Shown here one piece after another: positions 21,101-30,500 of a stretch of DNA of 64,000 bases (its first letter is position 1; every line of letters starts with the position of its first letter). Source of the stretch: CAKZNE01 sp963976435 (GTDB taxonomy: Bacteria > Bacteroidota > Bacteroidia > Flavobacteriales > Schleiferiaceae); NCBI GenBank assembly GCA_963976435.1, contig CAXBKQ010000013.1, forward strand, positions 56,595 through 120,594, read 5' to 3'. Under the pieces are notes generated by a model. That model was given only the letters and a program-made list of their open reading frames with translations. It was not told the DNA's origin and searched no databases. A program made the position numbers and the translations under genes.

Positions 21101-24100
21101 GGCGGTGGGGAATAGTTTTGGAATAGCCTCTGATATTGCCCTCGATGATATTTTAATTGATGAGGCACCCGCATGTCCAAAACCTCAAAATTTAGTGGTA
21201 AACACCACTACCAATAATTCCATTACTATAGATTGGCAAGGCGGTGGAGCAACAAATTGGGATATTGAATATGGTCCAGTTGGTTTCACACCAGGAACTG
21301 GAACAATAATTAATGTAGTGTCCCACCCCTTTTCAGTAGGTTCATTAAATCCAAATACTGGATATTCTTTTTATGTAAGAGATAGTTGTGGACTTGGAAA
21401 TTCCTCCATTTGGGTAGGGCCAGTTTCCGATACTACGGACTGCAACCCTGTTTCAGCTCCTTGGACTGAAGATTTTGAATCTGCAGCTTGGATTATTCCA
21501 CCACCCTTTGGCAATGGAACAATTGATCCTTGTTGGGATAGGGAGGTACTACAATATATTTGGGTTCCTGGTGAATTTGCAACAAACGCTTTCGGTACTG
21601 GGCCTGATGTAGACCATACAACAGGAACTGGGAAATATCTATTTTCCAATTTCAACTTTGGTTTGTCACAAAATACAAGGACCAGTGTGGAAACGCAATT
21701 GATTGATTTAAGTCCCTTAACAATTCCTGAATTTAGTTTTTGGTATCATATGTTTGGGGCAGAAATTGATTCTCTTATTGTCCAAATTTCAGATGGTTTT
21801 TCTTGGTCTACCGAATTGGTAATTGCCGGACAACAGCAAACATCAAGTGCAGCACCCTGGGAGGAGGTAATTATTGATTTAAGTTCCTATGCTAACGATA
21901 CTATTAAAATCCGATTTACAGCCGTAAGACAAAATACTTTTGGTCAGCAATTCAATATTGCTATTGATGATTTAGATATTCACGAACAACCTTCATGCCC
22001 GAGGCCTTCAAATCTTAGCATTTCAGCTGCTACTGCAAATAGTTTGACTTTGAGTTGGACCAGTGGTGGTGCTAGTGATTGGCAGATTGAATATGGCGCC
22101 CCTGGATTTACACCAGGAACAGGAACTATTGTAGCCGCCAATTCTAATCCCTTTGTAGTGAGCTCATTAAATAGCTCCACTACCTATGATTTCTATGTTC
22201 GTGATAGTTGTGGAATAAATGATGTTTCGGATTGGTTTGGGCCAGAAACTGCGGCAACAATTTGTTTACCTCTCACTGCGCCATTCCTTGAAAATTTTGA
22301 CGGATCGAATTATATTCCTGCCGTTAATTTTAACGATACAGGGCAAATCGCCAATTGTTGGACAAGGTCTAATGGTACTTTTTATTGGACACCTGGACCA
22401 CCTCCTTTTCCTGGTTTTAATACAGGTCCATCTGGAGATCATACCACAGGTTCAGGCCAATATATGTTTACGGATTTTGGAACTGGATTGTTTACACCTC
22501 CTTTTAGCGCTGGATTAACAACTCCGTTTATCGATTTATCCGCATTAACCAACCCTGAACTTACATTCTGGTACCATATGTTTGGGGCAGGAATTGGAGA
22601 TTTATTGGTAGATGTAGATAATGGCAGTGGTTTTACTAATTTATTGGTTATTTCTGGTCAGCAACAAAATGCGAGCACTGATCTGTGGAAAGAATCAGTA
22701 ATCAGTTTAAGTAGCTATGCTAATGACACTGTGCGGATTAGGTTTAGAGGGGAGATTCCCAATGTTAGTTTTCAATCTCAACATGCCATTGATGATATTG
22801 GTATCGATGAGGCACCATCCTGTCCAAAACCACAAAACCTGAGCGTTACAGGGAAAAATTCAACGAGTGTTACCTTAAGTTGGACTACAGGTGGAGCAAC
22901 AGATTGGCAAATTGAATATGGAAGCCCTGGATTTACCCCTGGAACAGGAACCCTGATTACGGCATCTACAAATCCATTTACTATCAATAGTTTAACAGCG
23001 AATACAGCCTATGATTTTTATGTTCGCGATAGTTGTGGAATAGCCGACCTAAGCGAGTGGTTTGGTCCTTTTACCGATACAACGGATTGTAGTCTTTACA
23101 CAGCTCCATATACCGAAACCTTTGATAATTTTGATTGGGTAGCATCAAATGGTTTCGATGCAGGTCAGATCAGTCCATGTTGGGATAGAAATGCCACAAG
23201 TGGCTATTTTTGGACTTCTGGACAAAATGGTACACCCTCTTTTAATACTGGGCCTGATGCTGATCATACTTCAGGATCTGGAAAATTTATTTATGCAGAG
23301 GGATTTAATGGAGCTAGTCCTAATATTACTTCACCATCTATCGACATTAGCGGCCTAACGAATCCCGAATTGAGATTCTGGTATCATATGTTTGGAAATA
23401 GTGTAGATAAGCTGAGGGTATTGGTATTTGATGGCAGTACTTGGACTTCAATAGCCACCATATCAGGTCAACAACAAAATGCTAGCACAGATGCTTGGCA
23501 GGAAAGAATATTAAATTTATCTGCCTATATAGGAGATACCATTAAAGTGAGATTCAGGGCCTTTAATACTTTTGGTGCGCAAGGAGATATGGCAGTTGAT
23601 GATGTTTGGATAGGAAATACTCCTACCTGTGCTTCTCCTTCCAATTTGTCATCCTCAGCATCAAGCATCAACTCCATTACTTTGGCCTGGACTAGCGGAG
23701 GTGCCACGAATTGGCAAATAAGATATAGGGAAGCTGGTACATTTGGTCCATTTAGCTATGTACAAACAAACACCAACCCACACGTTTTATCGGGATTAAA
23801 TTCATCCACGAATTATGAAATTTATGTTCAGGATAGCTGTGGGATTGGGGATGTTAGTTTTTGGGTAGGACCATTATTTGCTCAAACATCTTGTGGAGTT
23901 CTCGTAGCCCCATGGACAGAAAGTTTTGATGGACCTTCATGGCAGCCCGGAACAGGCTTTGACAACGCTGGGAATACCATAGATCTTTGCTGGTCTAGAA
24001 ACACCACTATTGTACAGCAATGGGGAACTATTAGTGGGCCAACAAACACGCCGAACACCGGACCTAGTGGGGCCTTTTCAGGTAATAACTATATTTATAG

Positions 24101-25697
24101 AGAAGCTTCTTTTGGTGGCGTAGGAACAGCTGATATTACATCACCTGAAATTTTAGTACCGCCTAGTTTGCTTTCTCCTAAGCTATATTTCCATTATCAC
24201 ATGTTTGGAACTGGGATAACCAGTATTCAAGTAAGAATTGATGATGGTACTGGGTTTAATTTAGTCTATACCAAATCTGGGCAGCAACAAACTAGTTCAA
24301 ACGCAAATTGGATTAAAGATTCAGTGGATTTGGCTTCCTTTTCAGGGGATACTATCCGCATTCGTTTCCGAGGAATAAGCTCTGCCTTTTTTGGAGATAT
24401 GGCATTAGATGAAATAAGCATTGATGGAATTTCTGCGCCTTGTGCTGCGCCTAGCAATTTAGTTAGTAGTAATATTGGTTCCAACATCGTGGATTTAAAT
24501 TGGAATTCTACAAACCCAGGTAGCACAAATATTGAATATTATGATATCAGTGTAGGCCCTCCAGGAACTATTATCAATAATTTAAGTAGTCCATATACCT
24601 TAACAGGTTTGAATCCAAATACATCCTATGTAATAAACGTTTTTGATAGTTGTGGCGGAATAAGCCAAAGCACCGCTATTTCAGATACAATTCTGACTCT
24701 ACAATGTGGGAGCCCAATTTCATCCTTTACATATATTAGAAATGCTTTAACTGTAGATTTTACATCTACAAGTACCAATGCTGATTCATTAATTTGGAAT
24801 TTTGATGGTAGTTCCATATCCAATGCCCTTAACCCGAGTTTCACATATGGAAGTGCCGGAATTTACAATGTGTCACTAATTGCATTGAATGATTGTGGAC
24901 AAAGGGATACGATAATTGTGCCTATCCAAGTTTGTGATTCGTTGATTCCCAATTATACTTATGTGAAAAATCTAGATACCGTGGTATTTGATGCTTCCTC
25001 TAGTCAAGGGGCAATTTCATATGAATGGGATTTTGGAAATGGGCAGGATAGTATTGGTATGTTGCTTAACTATTTGTTTCCAAATTCCGGAAAATTTATT
25101 GTTACACTAAAGGTTAAAAATGCATGTGGTGATTCTGCAAATTTTGTAGACACTATTAATGTTTGTTTAAAACCAATTGCGAATTGGACTTATAGTATTA
25201 TTAGCAGTGGTGGTGGAGGAATGAAGGTCCAATTTGATGGTTCAGCGTCTAAAAACGCTGTGAATTATAGTTGGGATTTTGGAGATGGAAATAGCAATAA
25301 TAGCTCTTCTCAACCCATTCATACCTATGTGGTGCCAAGTCTTCAATACACTGTAAAGCTAACCGTAACTAATAATTGTAATGAAACTAGTAGCAAGACC
25401 TTTAGACTTGATCAAATAGGACTTGAAGAATTAACAAATGATCAGAAAATTGAAATTTATCCAAACCCAGCGGATGCTAGGCTGAAAATTGAATGGGAAG
25501 CTTATAAAGTAAATCCTGATTTTTATGAGATCTATGATCTAAGTGGTAAAATGATTTTTAAATGGACTATTGAGAAATCTCAAAGCCAAAATGGTTTGAT
25601 AGAAATTGATACCAAAGATCTTCCTGATGGGCTTTACCTTTTAAGATTAAAGGGAGAAACCATTGATGATCGACAGCAATTTGTTGTGAAACACTAG
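18180..25697 (+). CDS. Second giant secreted adhesin-like protein, paralog of the preceding gene
   Basis: 2505 residues from an ATG at 18180 with a signal peptide (MKKFLSNIFFSLFLL... ending FYGQ). It has the same design as its neighbour: a matching N-terminal domain (conserved YSAGD, DVSYDMEALG, YLEC and NLNIANGI stretches), eight Fn3-like modules alternating with seven MAM-like domains, then three PKD domains. A type A T9SS sorting domain follows (IYPNP, Y2427, ending FVVKH). Six of its MAM domains keep the GP-x-DHT signature. The last Fn3/MAM units and the third PKD domain are closest to the same positions of the first protein (both carry HTYVVPSLQYTV), as expected for a gene duplication followed by different internal expansion. 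Likely surface-exposed; binding partner unknown. Terminators lie before and after it, so it has its own promoter within 18061-18179. Confidence 0.9.
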   Translation: MKKFLSNIFFSLFLLVPIIFYGQITTSTYSAGDISTEFNNVQLTSANSSCFGSLTVPVPAGRLVTSIDVSYDMEALGINFISEQWSYLECVSTSTKETAISSGVGFTQGVQSYSRTNLNIANGIVPSGGLQFKLHAFRTFNNTGCNITNQKVVNNSWTITVNHIAAPSCLPPSALSISNIGSTDADISWTAGGATDWNIEYGLAGFSPGTGTVVAANTNPFNLTGLSPNTDYEIRVQDSCGVGNVSPWTSLSSFRTSCATIIAPWSEDFESADWLVPGFGGTGTIDPCFSRNATADLVFVTGPPTFSAFNSGPDADHTSGVGKFVYSELMSFGTTPFIAQIKTPEIDVSGLTAPEMSFWYHMFGFNIGSLQVAVSANGGSFSTIKTITGQQQTSKADAWIEEIVDLSAYSNDVIVVRFRSVQTAFGSAGDVAIDDISIYEMPTCPKPSNLAFVSNTQGSINFSWTSGGATNWEIEYGPVGFNIGNGTRVSSNTNPHTISGLSPSSSYDIYIRDSCGINDVSFWVGPVTMSTGCGIISAPYLENFDNSNWFKGPFNGNGSLDTCWDRTPIGSLFWKPGPSQFTGGTGASTDHTLGNALGKYIYTEQSGFSPGTQIAEVTSPSIDLSALTVPELTFWHHMFGSTMGDLDVLVSDDGGNSYNSVYTLNGQQQLSNTDPWIESIVNLSSYANDTIILKFKVSQASFGFNGNVCIDDVNIGEAPTCPKPSFLSLDFAWIDFVQLSWTSGGASDWNIEYGPVGFSPGTGTQISVNSNPAVISNLSANTSYDFYVRDSCGINDVSVWVGPLSATTLCSPTNAPFFENFNSSSFSPGPNFNDIGSIDNCWRRDNLVNMAWKGGPPTFAPFNSGPSVDHTDGTATGKYAFADAFGFGISSTRESSLWTEVVNVSSLTNPQLSFWYHMFGQDITRMEVYVSDNGINWNLELTLNGQKQNSKADAWKEAIIPLSSYGDTVQVQFKAVGNSFGIASDIALDDILIDEAPACPKPQNLVVNTTTNNSITIDWQGGGATNWDIEYGPVGFTPGTGTIINVVSHPFSVGSLNPNTGYSFYVRDSCGLGNSSIWVGPVSDTTDCNPVSAPWTEDFESAAWIIPPPFGNGTIDPCWDREVLQYIWVPGEFATNAFGTGPDVDHTTGTGKYLFSNFNFGLSQNTRTSVETQLIDLSPLTIPEFSFWYHMFGAEIDSLIVQISDGFSWSTELVIAGQQQTSSAAPWEEVIIDLSSYANDTIKIRFTAVRQNTFGQQFNIAIDDLDIHEQPSCPRPSNLSISAATANSLTLSWTSGGASDWQIEYGAPGFTPGTGTIVAANSNPFVVSSLNSSTTYDFYVRDSCGINDVSDWFGPETAATICLPLTAPFLENFDGSNYIPAVNFNDTGQIANCWTRSNGTFYWTPGPPPFPGFNTGPSGDHTTGSGQYMFTDFGTGLFTPPFSAGLTTPFIDLSALTNPELTFWYHMFGAGIGDLLVDVDNGSGFTNLLVISGQQQNASTDLWKESVISLSSYANDTVRIRFRGEIPNVSFQSQHAIDDIGIDEAPSCPKPQNLSVTGKNSTSVTLSWTTGGATDWQIEYGSPGFTPGTGTLITASTNPFTINSLTANTAYDFYVRDSCGIADLSEWFGPFTDTTDCSLYTAPYTETFDNFDWVASNGFDAGQISPCWDRNATSGYFWTSGQNGTPSFNTGPDADHTSGSGKFIYAEGFNGASPNITSPSIDISGLTNPELRFWYHMFGNSVDKLRVLVFDGSTWTSIATISGQQQNASTDAWQERILNLSAYIGDTIKVRFRAFNTFGAQGDMAVDDVWIGNTPTCASPSNLSSSASSINSITLAWTSGGATNWQIRYREAGTFGPFSYVQTNTNPHVLSGLNSSTNYEIYVQDSCGIGDVSFWVGPLFAQTSCGVLVAPWTESFDGPSWQPGTGFDNAGNTIDLCWSRNTTIVQQWGTISGPTNTPNTGPSGAFSGNNYIYREASFGGVGTADITSPEILVPPSLLSPKLYFHYHMFGTGITSIQVRIDDGTGFNLVYTKSGQQQTSSNANWIKDSVDLASFSGDTIRIRFRGISSAFFGDMALDEISIDGISAPCAAPSNLVSSNIGSNIVDLNWNSTNPGSTNIEYYDISVGPPGTIINNLSSPYTLTGLNPNTSYVINVFDSCGGISQSTAISDTILTLQCGSPISSFTYIRNALTVDFTSTSTNADSLIWNFDGSSISNALNPSFTYGSAGIYNVSLIALNDCGQRDTIIVPIQVCDSLIPNYTYVKNLDTVVFDASSSQGAISYEWDFGNGQDSIGMLLNYLFPNSGKFIVTLKVKNACGDSANFVDTINVCLKPIANWTYSIISSGGGGMKVQFDGSASKNAVNYSWDFGDGNSNNSSSQPIHTYVVPSLQYTVKLTVTNNCNETSSKTFRLDQIGLEELTNDQKIEIYPNPADARLKIEWEAYKVNPDFYEIYDLSGKMIFKWTIEKSQSQNGLIEIDTKDLPDGLYLLRLKGETIDDRQQFVVKH
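18684..24707 (+). repeat. Coding tandem repeat: eight Fn3 and seven MAM-like modules
   Basis: The DSCG motif of successive Fn3 modules recurs with spacings of 825, 831, 834, 822, 825, 804 and 813 bases. The units are more diverged from one another than the 816-base units of the first gene, and no exactly equal consecutive periods occur. Confidence 0.85.
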
Positions 25698-25701
25698 AGT
25701 T

Positions 25702-25730
25702 AAAAAGAGAGCCGATATGGCTCTCTTTTT
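25702..25730. terminator. Bidirectional terminator between the second giant gene and rsmE
   Basis: A 12-bp stem (AAAAAGAGAGCC with GGCTCTCTTTTT) and loop GATAT. It has a T run in both directions and lies between two convergent stop codons, so it can end both transcripts. Confidence 0.88.
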
Positions 25731-26429
25731 TTAGTATAATATCTTGGATGCAATAGACACAGCTATTCCGGCAGTTTCAGTTCTCAACCGTTTAGAACCA
25801 AGACTCACAGCTTTAAAGCCTGATTTTAAAGCCTGTTCAATTTCCTGAGAGCTAAAATCTCCTTCTGGACCAATTAAAACCAAGGCATTCTTAAAATTGG
25901 ACAAACTAGCCAAGAGATTCATCTTCTGATCAGAATCTTCGCAATGGGCAATAAACTTGTTTTCATGTGTAGCCTTTTTTAAAAAATCACTCAAGGCTTG
26001 GGGTTCATTTAAGTGAGTTTTCCAATGGCTTCTAGATTGTTTGGCAGCGGAAAGAATAATTTTTTTACCTCTTTCTGTTTTATAAATTTTCCGCTCAGAA
26101 TGAAAGGCAATTATTGGACTAATTTCATTAACACCAACTTCAGTGGCCTTTTCTAAAAAAAATTCAAATCTGTCTAATCCTTTGGTCGGCGCAATGGCAA
26201 TATGAAGATGGTTTGGCTTTTCCTCTTGGCTAAAAACTTCTACTTGATAAAATTCAAGTTTGGATTTGCTAAGCCCTTTTATTTGTGCCTGGTAAATTAT
26301 TCCATTGCCTTGAGAAATTAGAATGGAATCACCGGGGTTTAAGCGCAGCACCCTACTGGCATGATGGCTTTCTTCTTTGTTTAAAAATTGACTTTCAAAC
26401 TCCTCAGAACTACAATAAAAAAGATGCAT
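25731..26429 (-). CDS. rsmE: 16S rRNA (uracil-1498-N3)-methyltransferase RsmE
   Basis: Methylates U1498 of 16S rRNA in the 30S subunit. The 232 residues show the family layout: an N-terminal PUA-like domain (HASRVLRLNPGDSI at about 23-36), then a SPOUT/trefoil-knot domain with KGLDRFEFFLEKATEVGV, a conserved AAKQSRSHW segment, IGPEGDFSSQE and the knot signature SLGSKRLRTETAG near the C-terminus. ATG start at 26429. It follows tsaD by nine bases on the same strand, so the two RNA-modification genes likely form an operon. Normal length and all key motifs present. Confidence 0.95.
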   Translation of the reverse strand: MHLFYCSSEEFESQFLNKEESHHASRVLRLNPGDSILISQGNGIIYQAQIKGLSKSKLEFYQVEVFSQEEKPNHLHIAIAPTKGLDRFEFFLEKATEVGVNEISPIIAFHSERKIYKTERGKKIILSAAKQSRSHWKTHLNEPQALSDFLKKATHENKFIAHCEDSDQKMNLLASLSNFKNALVLIGPEGDFSSQEIEQALKSGFKAVSLGSKRLRTETAGIAVSIASKILY

Positions 26430-26438
26430 ACCTAAAAT

Positions 26439-27461
26439 TTAAGAGTTAATAGGAGTTCTTGCTTTTGCCTTAGCAGCCATATTGCTAAAATCCTTATTTA
26501 AATATTTATAGTATCCACTTATGGCAATCATAGCGCCATTGTCTGTACAAAACTCAAATTTTGGGATAAAGGTTTTCCAAGCATGACTGTCTTCCCTTTT
26601 TTGTAATGTTGATCGCAATTCTGAATTGGCTGAAACACCACCCGCAATGGCAATTCTATTTATTCCTGTGGCTTTTACTGCAAGATCTAGCTTTTCAAAC
26701 AATATTTCAATTATGGTCTTTTGAATGGAGGCACAAAGATCATTTCTGTTCTCTTGAATAAAATTTGGATTAGCCTTGGTCTCCTTCTGCAAAAAATATA
26801 AGATTCCAGTTTTTAAACCACTAAAACTATAATCAAAAGCTGGCATCTTAGGTTTTGAAAATTTAAACTTATTAGAGTCTCCTAGTTGGGCAAATTTGTC
26901 TATTAATGGTCCACCAGGATAAGCTAATCCCATAATTTTAGCAGCTTTATCAAATGCTTCCCCGGCTGCATCGTCGAGAGTTTGACCAATAATTTCATAA
27001 TTATTATGGTCTAAAACCTTCACGATTTGAGTATGACCGCCAGAGACAGTTAAGCAGATGAAAGGAAACTCTGGAATTTGGGAATCATTTTCATCAATAA
27101 AATGGGCTTGGATATGCGCCTGCATATGATGAACCTCAATTAAAGGAATGTTTAGAGCCAGGGCCATAGATTTAGCAAAAGAGGTGCCCACCAATAAGGA
27201 GCCTAGTAATCCTGGGCCAGCAGTAAAGGCTATACCATCTAAATCTTTTGGAGAGATTTTTGCCTGTTTTAATGCAGCATCTATAACGGGCAAAATGTTT
27301 TGTTGATGAGCACGAGAAGCCAATTCTGGAACTACACCACCATAAATACTATGTATGTCCTGATTTGCCGTTACATTTGCAAGAATTTTGTTGCCCATGC
27401 TTATGCCTGCAGAGGTATCATCGCAGCTAGATTCAATGCCAAGTATTATAGGTGATTTCAT
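26439..27461 (-). CDS. tsaD: tRNA N6-threonylcarbamoyladenosine transferase TsaD
   Basis: Transfers the threonylcarbamoyl group to A37 of ANN-decoding tRNAs together with TsaB and TsaE. It is an ASKHA-fold ATPase-like protein of 340 residues. It opens with the typical ILGIESSCDDTS, has the metal-binding pair H112 and H116 in HHMQAH, the AGPGLLGSLLVG loop, TVSGGHTQ, a GEAFDKAAK segment, SFSGLKTG and the C-terminal GGVSANSELR and CTDNGAMIA motifs. Complete and probably essential. ATG start at 27461. It is divergent from the TamB-like gene and upstream of rsmE. Confidence 0.96.
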   Translation of the reverse strand: MKSPIILGIESSCDDTSAGISMGNKILANVTANQDIHSIYGGVVPELASRAHQQNILPVIDAALKQAKISPKDLDGIAFTAGPGLLGSLLVGTSFAKSMALALNIPLIEVHHMQAHIQAHFIDENDSQIPEFPFICLTVSGGHTQIVKVLDHNNYEIIGQTLDDAAGEAFDKAAKIMGLAYPGGPLIDKFAQLGDSNKFKFSKPKMPAFDYSFSGLKTGILYFLQKETKANPNFIQENRNDLCASIQKTIIEILFEKLDLAVKATGINRIAIAGGVSANSELRSTLQKREDSHAWKTFIPKFEFCTDNGAMIAISGYYKYLNKDFSNMAAKAKARTPINS

Positions 27462-27465
27462 AAAG

Positions 27466-27473
27466 CAAAAGTA
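27466..27473 (-). promoter_or_regulatory. Possible -7 box for tsaD-rsmE
   Basis: Reading on the minus strand, TACTTTTG matches the Bacteroidota -7 consensus TAnnTTTG exactly. It lies only five bases from the tsaD ATG, which would give a nearly leaderless mRNA. No good -33 box is seen at the usual distance. Confidence 0.3.
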
Positions 27474-27529
27474 ATATCAGAAGGTTAGTAAAAATAATTG
27501 TTCGCATATTTCTTAGCATTTTAGTTTTA

Positions 27530-30500
27530 TTGCTAATGCTAAGTTTTGTGATGTCCTTTGAATCTACCCAAAGTTGGGCGGCAAAAAAGGCTAGTAATTG
27601 GTTAAATAAAAACTATGAACTCCAAACGAGCTTGGCCGGCCTCAAATATTCATTTCCCAATAAATTTAAAATTAATGAGCTCTATATTCCTGATGAAGAG
27701 GGAGATACTTTAATTTACAGTAAATCCTTAAGATTTCAGCTTACTGCATTTAACTCTAAATCAAATTCATTAATTGCCCATGATATTGAGCTTATTGATG
27801 CTAAATATTATCAACTCATTAAAGAGGGAGATAGCCTATCAAATCTCCAAAAATTTACTAGAAAGTTTAAATCTAATGCCCCAAAAGAAGAAAAACCAAG
27901 TTTTAAACTCAATCTAAAAAGGATAATCTTTAAAAATTCTAATTTCAGATTAGAGGATATTAATTGTGATGTCTGTACCACATTTTGGTTAGAGAATATT
28001 GACTTGGATCTAAAGAAATTTGATTTGGATGGCCCAGAAATTATGGCTAATATCAATAGACTAAAATCCAAAAATAAATATCACTTCGACATTGATAATC
28101 TGCAGGGTGACTTTTTGTATTCCGCCGAGGAGTTGTCTCTCAAGGATGCTATTATTGAAACTCCTTTATCCTATCTTAAAGGAAGTTTTTCTCTTAATTA
28201 TGATAGTACCAAGGCCTTTAAGAACTTTTTAGAAGAGGTAAATATTAATGCTAATTTTTCAGACTCATCTCAAGTAGCTTCTGAGGATATTGAAACCTTT
28301 GCAGATAAATTCCCAAGGTTTGGGGATATAGGAATAGAGGGCTTAATTACGGGAACCGTAAATAATCTTAAGGCTGATGCTATCGTATTTAGATGGGGAG
28401 AAAGCAGTATTTTCCAGGGTAATCTAAATATATTGGACCCTGGCAATAAGGAAAGTTTTTATATCAAGGCCGAGGATGCTCTATTGTTGAGCTCCAGTGA
28501 GGATATTGAAAATATGATAGGAGTTTTTACAGATAGTGCCATGCCTCCTCAAATCGCTCTTCTTGAAGATATTGAATTTAATGGATCCTTCAATGGATTT
28601 CTAGATGAGTTTAGAACAAATGGTAGCCTAAAGTCAAGTTTAGGATTGGTAAGTGCTAATTTGTTTTTTGATAATAAACAATTGGATATGGTTGCCTATC
28701 AAGGACAATTAACCTTAGACCAATTTGATTTAGCAAAAGTTGTTGGAGATTCCAGTTTCGGAAGATTAAGTGCAGATATGAGCCTAAATGGGAAGGGATT
28801 TGATCCCAATGAAATGGAAACCAGTTTACTGGCCAATGTGGATTTATTTGAATTTAAAGATTACCCCTACCAAGGAACGAAAATCGATGGCAGTATTTCC
28901 AAAGGAAACTTTATAGGAGAATTGCAAATCAATGATCCAAATTTGAAATTTGATTTTAATGGACAAGCAAGTTTAAATCGAGAAATCTCTCAATATGATT
29001 TTAAGGCGAAATTGGATACTGCAAATCTATTTGCCTTAAATCTCAGCACAGACAGCATCAGCAATATTTCCTCCGAAATGGATATTAATTTTAAAGCCAA
29101 AAATTACGACCGTTGGCAAGGGACAATTAAAGTTCATAATACCGGTGTGAGAAATTCCAAAGACTCTTATTTTTTCGAGGATATAGTTGTAGAGTCCAAT
29201 AGTTTCCAAGACAGTAATAAATATATCAATGTAGAATCCAATATTTTGGATTTGGAAATTAAGGGAGAATATACCCTTGCAAAAATAAGGGATGCCTTTG
29301 CTTTTCACTTTCAAAAATATAACAGTTTAGGTACTAAAGAAATAATGGCCCCTGTAGCAGATTTTAGTTTTGACATGTTGGTTAAGGACATGAAAGTAAT
29401 ATCTGAAGTCTTCATTCCGGAACTGTGGGTAGAGCCAAATTCTAAAATCTCAGGAAGGTATTTTACCGATCTGGCACTTTTGGATTTTAATTTAAATTCT
29501 CCAGGAATTGAGTACAAACAGAATATACTTGAGGCCATTGACTTAAAGTATTTCAGCTCTGAACAAAGCTCAAAAATCACTTTTGATATATTCTATGCCA
29601 GTTTGGCAAATGGGCTTCAGATTGATTCACTAATCCTAGCAAATCAATTGAGAGGGGATAGTTTGTTTTTTGATTTTAATTGCGCCATTCGCGACAGTAT
29701 TCGAAGTGATATAGATCTACTTGGTTATGCCGTGAAAAGCCCTGAACAAGGTTATAATTTTGGTTTGAGGGAATCTTCTTTTAATATCGGAGAGGAGGAT
29801 TTCTTTTTTAATGATAAGAATCTAATTCATATTGATACCGGTGGAGTTTATATTGAGGACCTCATTTTATATGGAGATGGTGAAAAAATACTCGTAAATG
29901 GTAATATTTCCAAAAGTCAATATGAGGTTTTAAGGGTTGATATAGAGGGTTTTAATATGGATCTGGTAAATTATTTCATAGGTTCCGAAAAATCTAAGTT
30001 TCGGGGAGAAATCCACGGAGGAATAATTCTCAGTCAAAGTTTAACAGACCATCCTCGTTTTGCATCCAACCTTTATGTGGATAGCCTTAGTGTAAATGAA
30101 AATTTACTGGGCGATATGAGCCTTTTGAGTAATTGGATTTATGGCAGCAATAAAATTCCAATAGATCTAAATATTGCCAGTGATAGTCTTAAATTATTTG
30201 AATTAAAGGGAGATTATTATGTCAATGCTGAGGAGGAACTGGATATGAAACTAAAGTTTAATCGTTTCAAACTTTTCATCTTCAATCCTTTTATTGAAGG
30301 GATAGGCGAAAATTTAAGAGGTTTCGCTAATGGTGATTTAATCGTAAAAGGAAATTTAGAACAACCTTCTATCCAAGGAGATATAAAACTTATAAAGGTT
30401 GGGATGATGGTGAGTATTCTGGAAACGAACTACAATTTAGATGGTATCCCCCTGATCCGAGTAGACGATAATAAATTAAAACTAGATAATGTTAGAATTA

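Noticed and set aside
9443..24707. Many open frames of 60-127 codons on the opposite strand of the giant genes
   Set aside because: They are antisense shadows of regularly repeated coding sequence and have no independent support.
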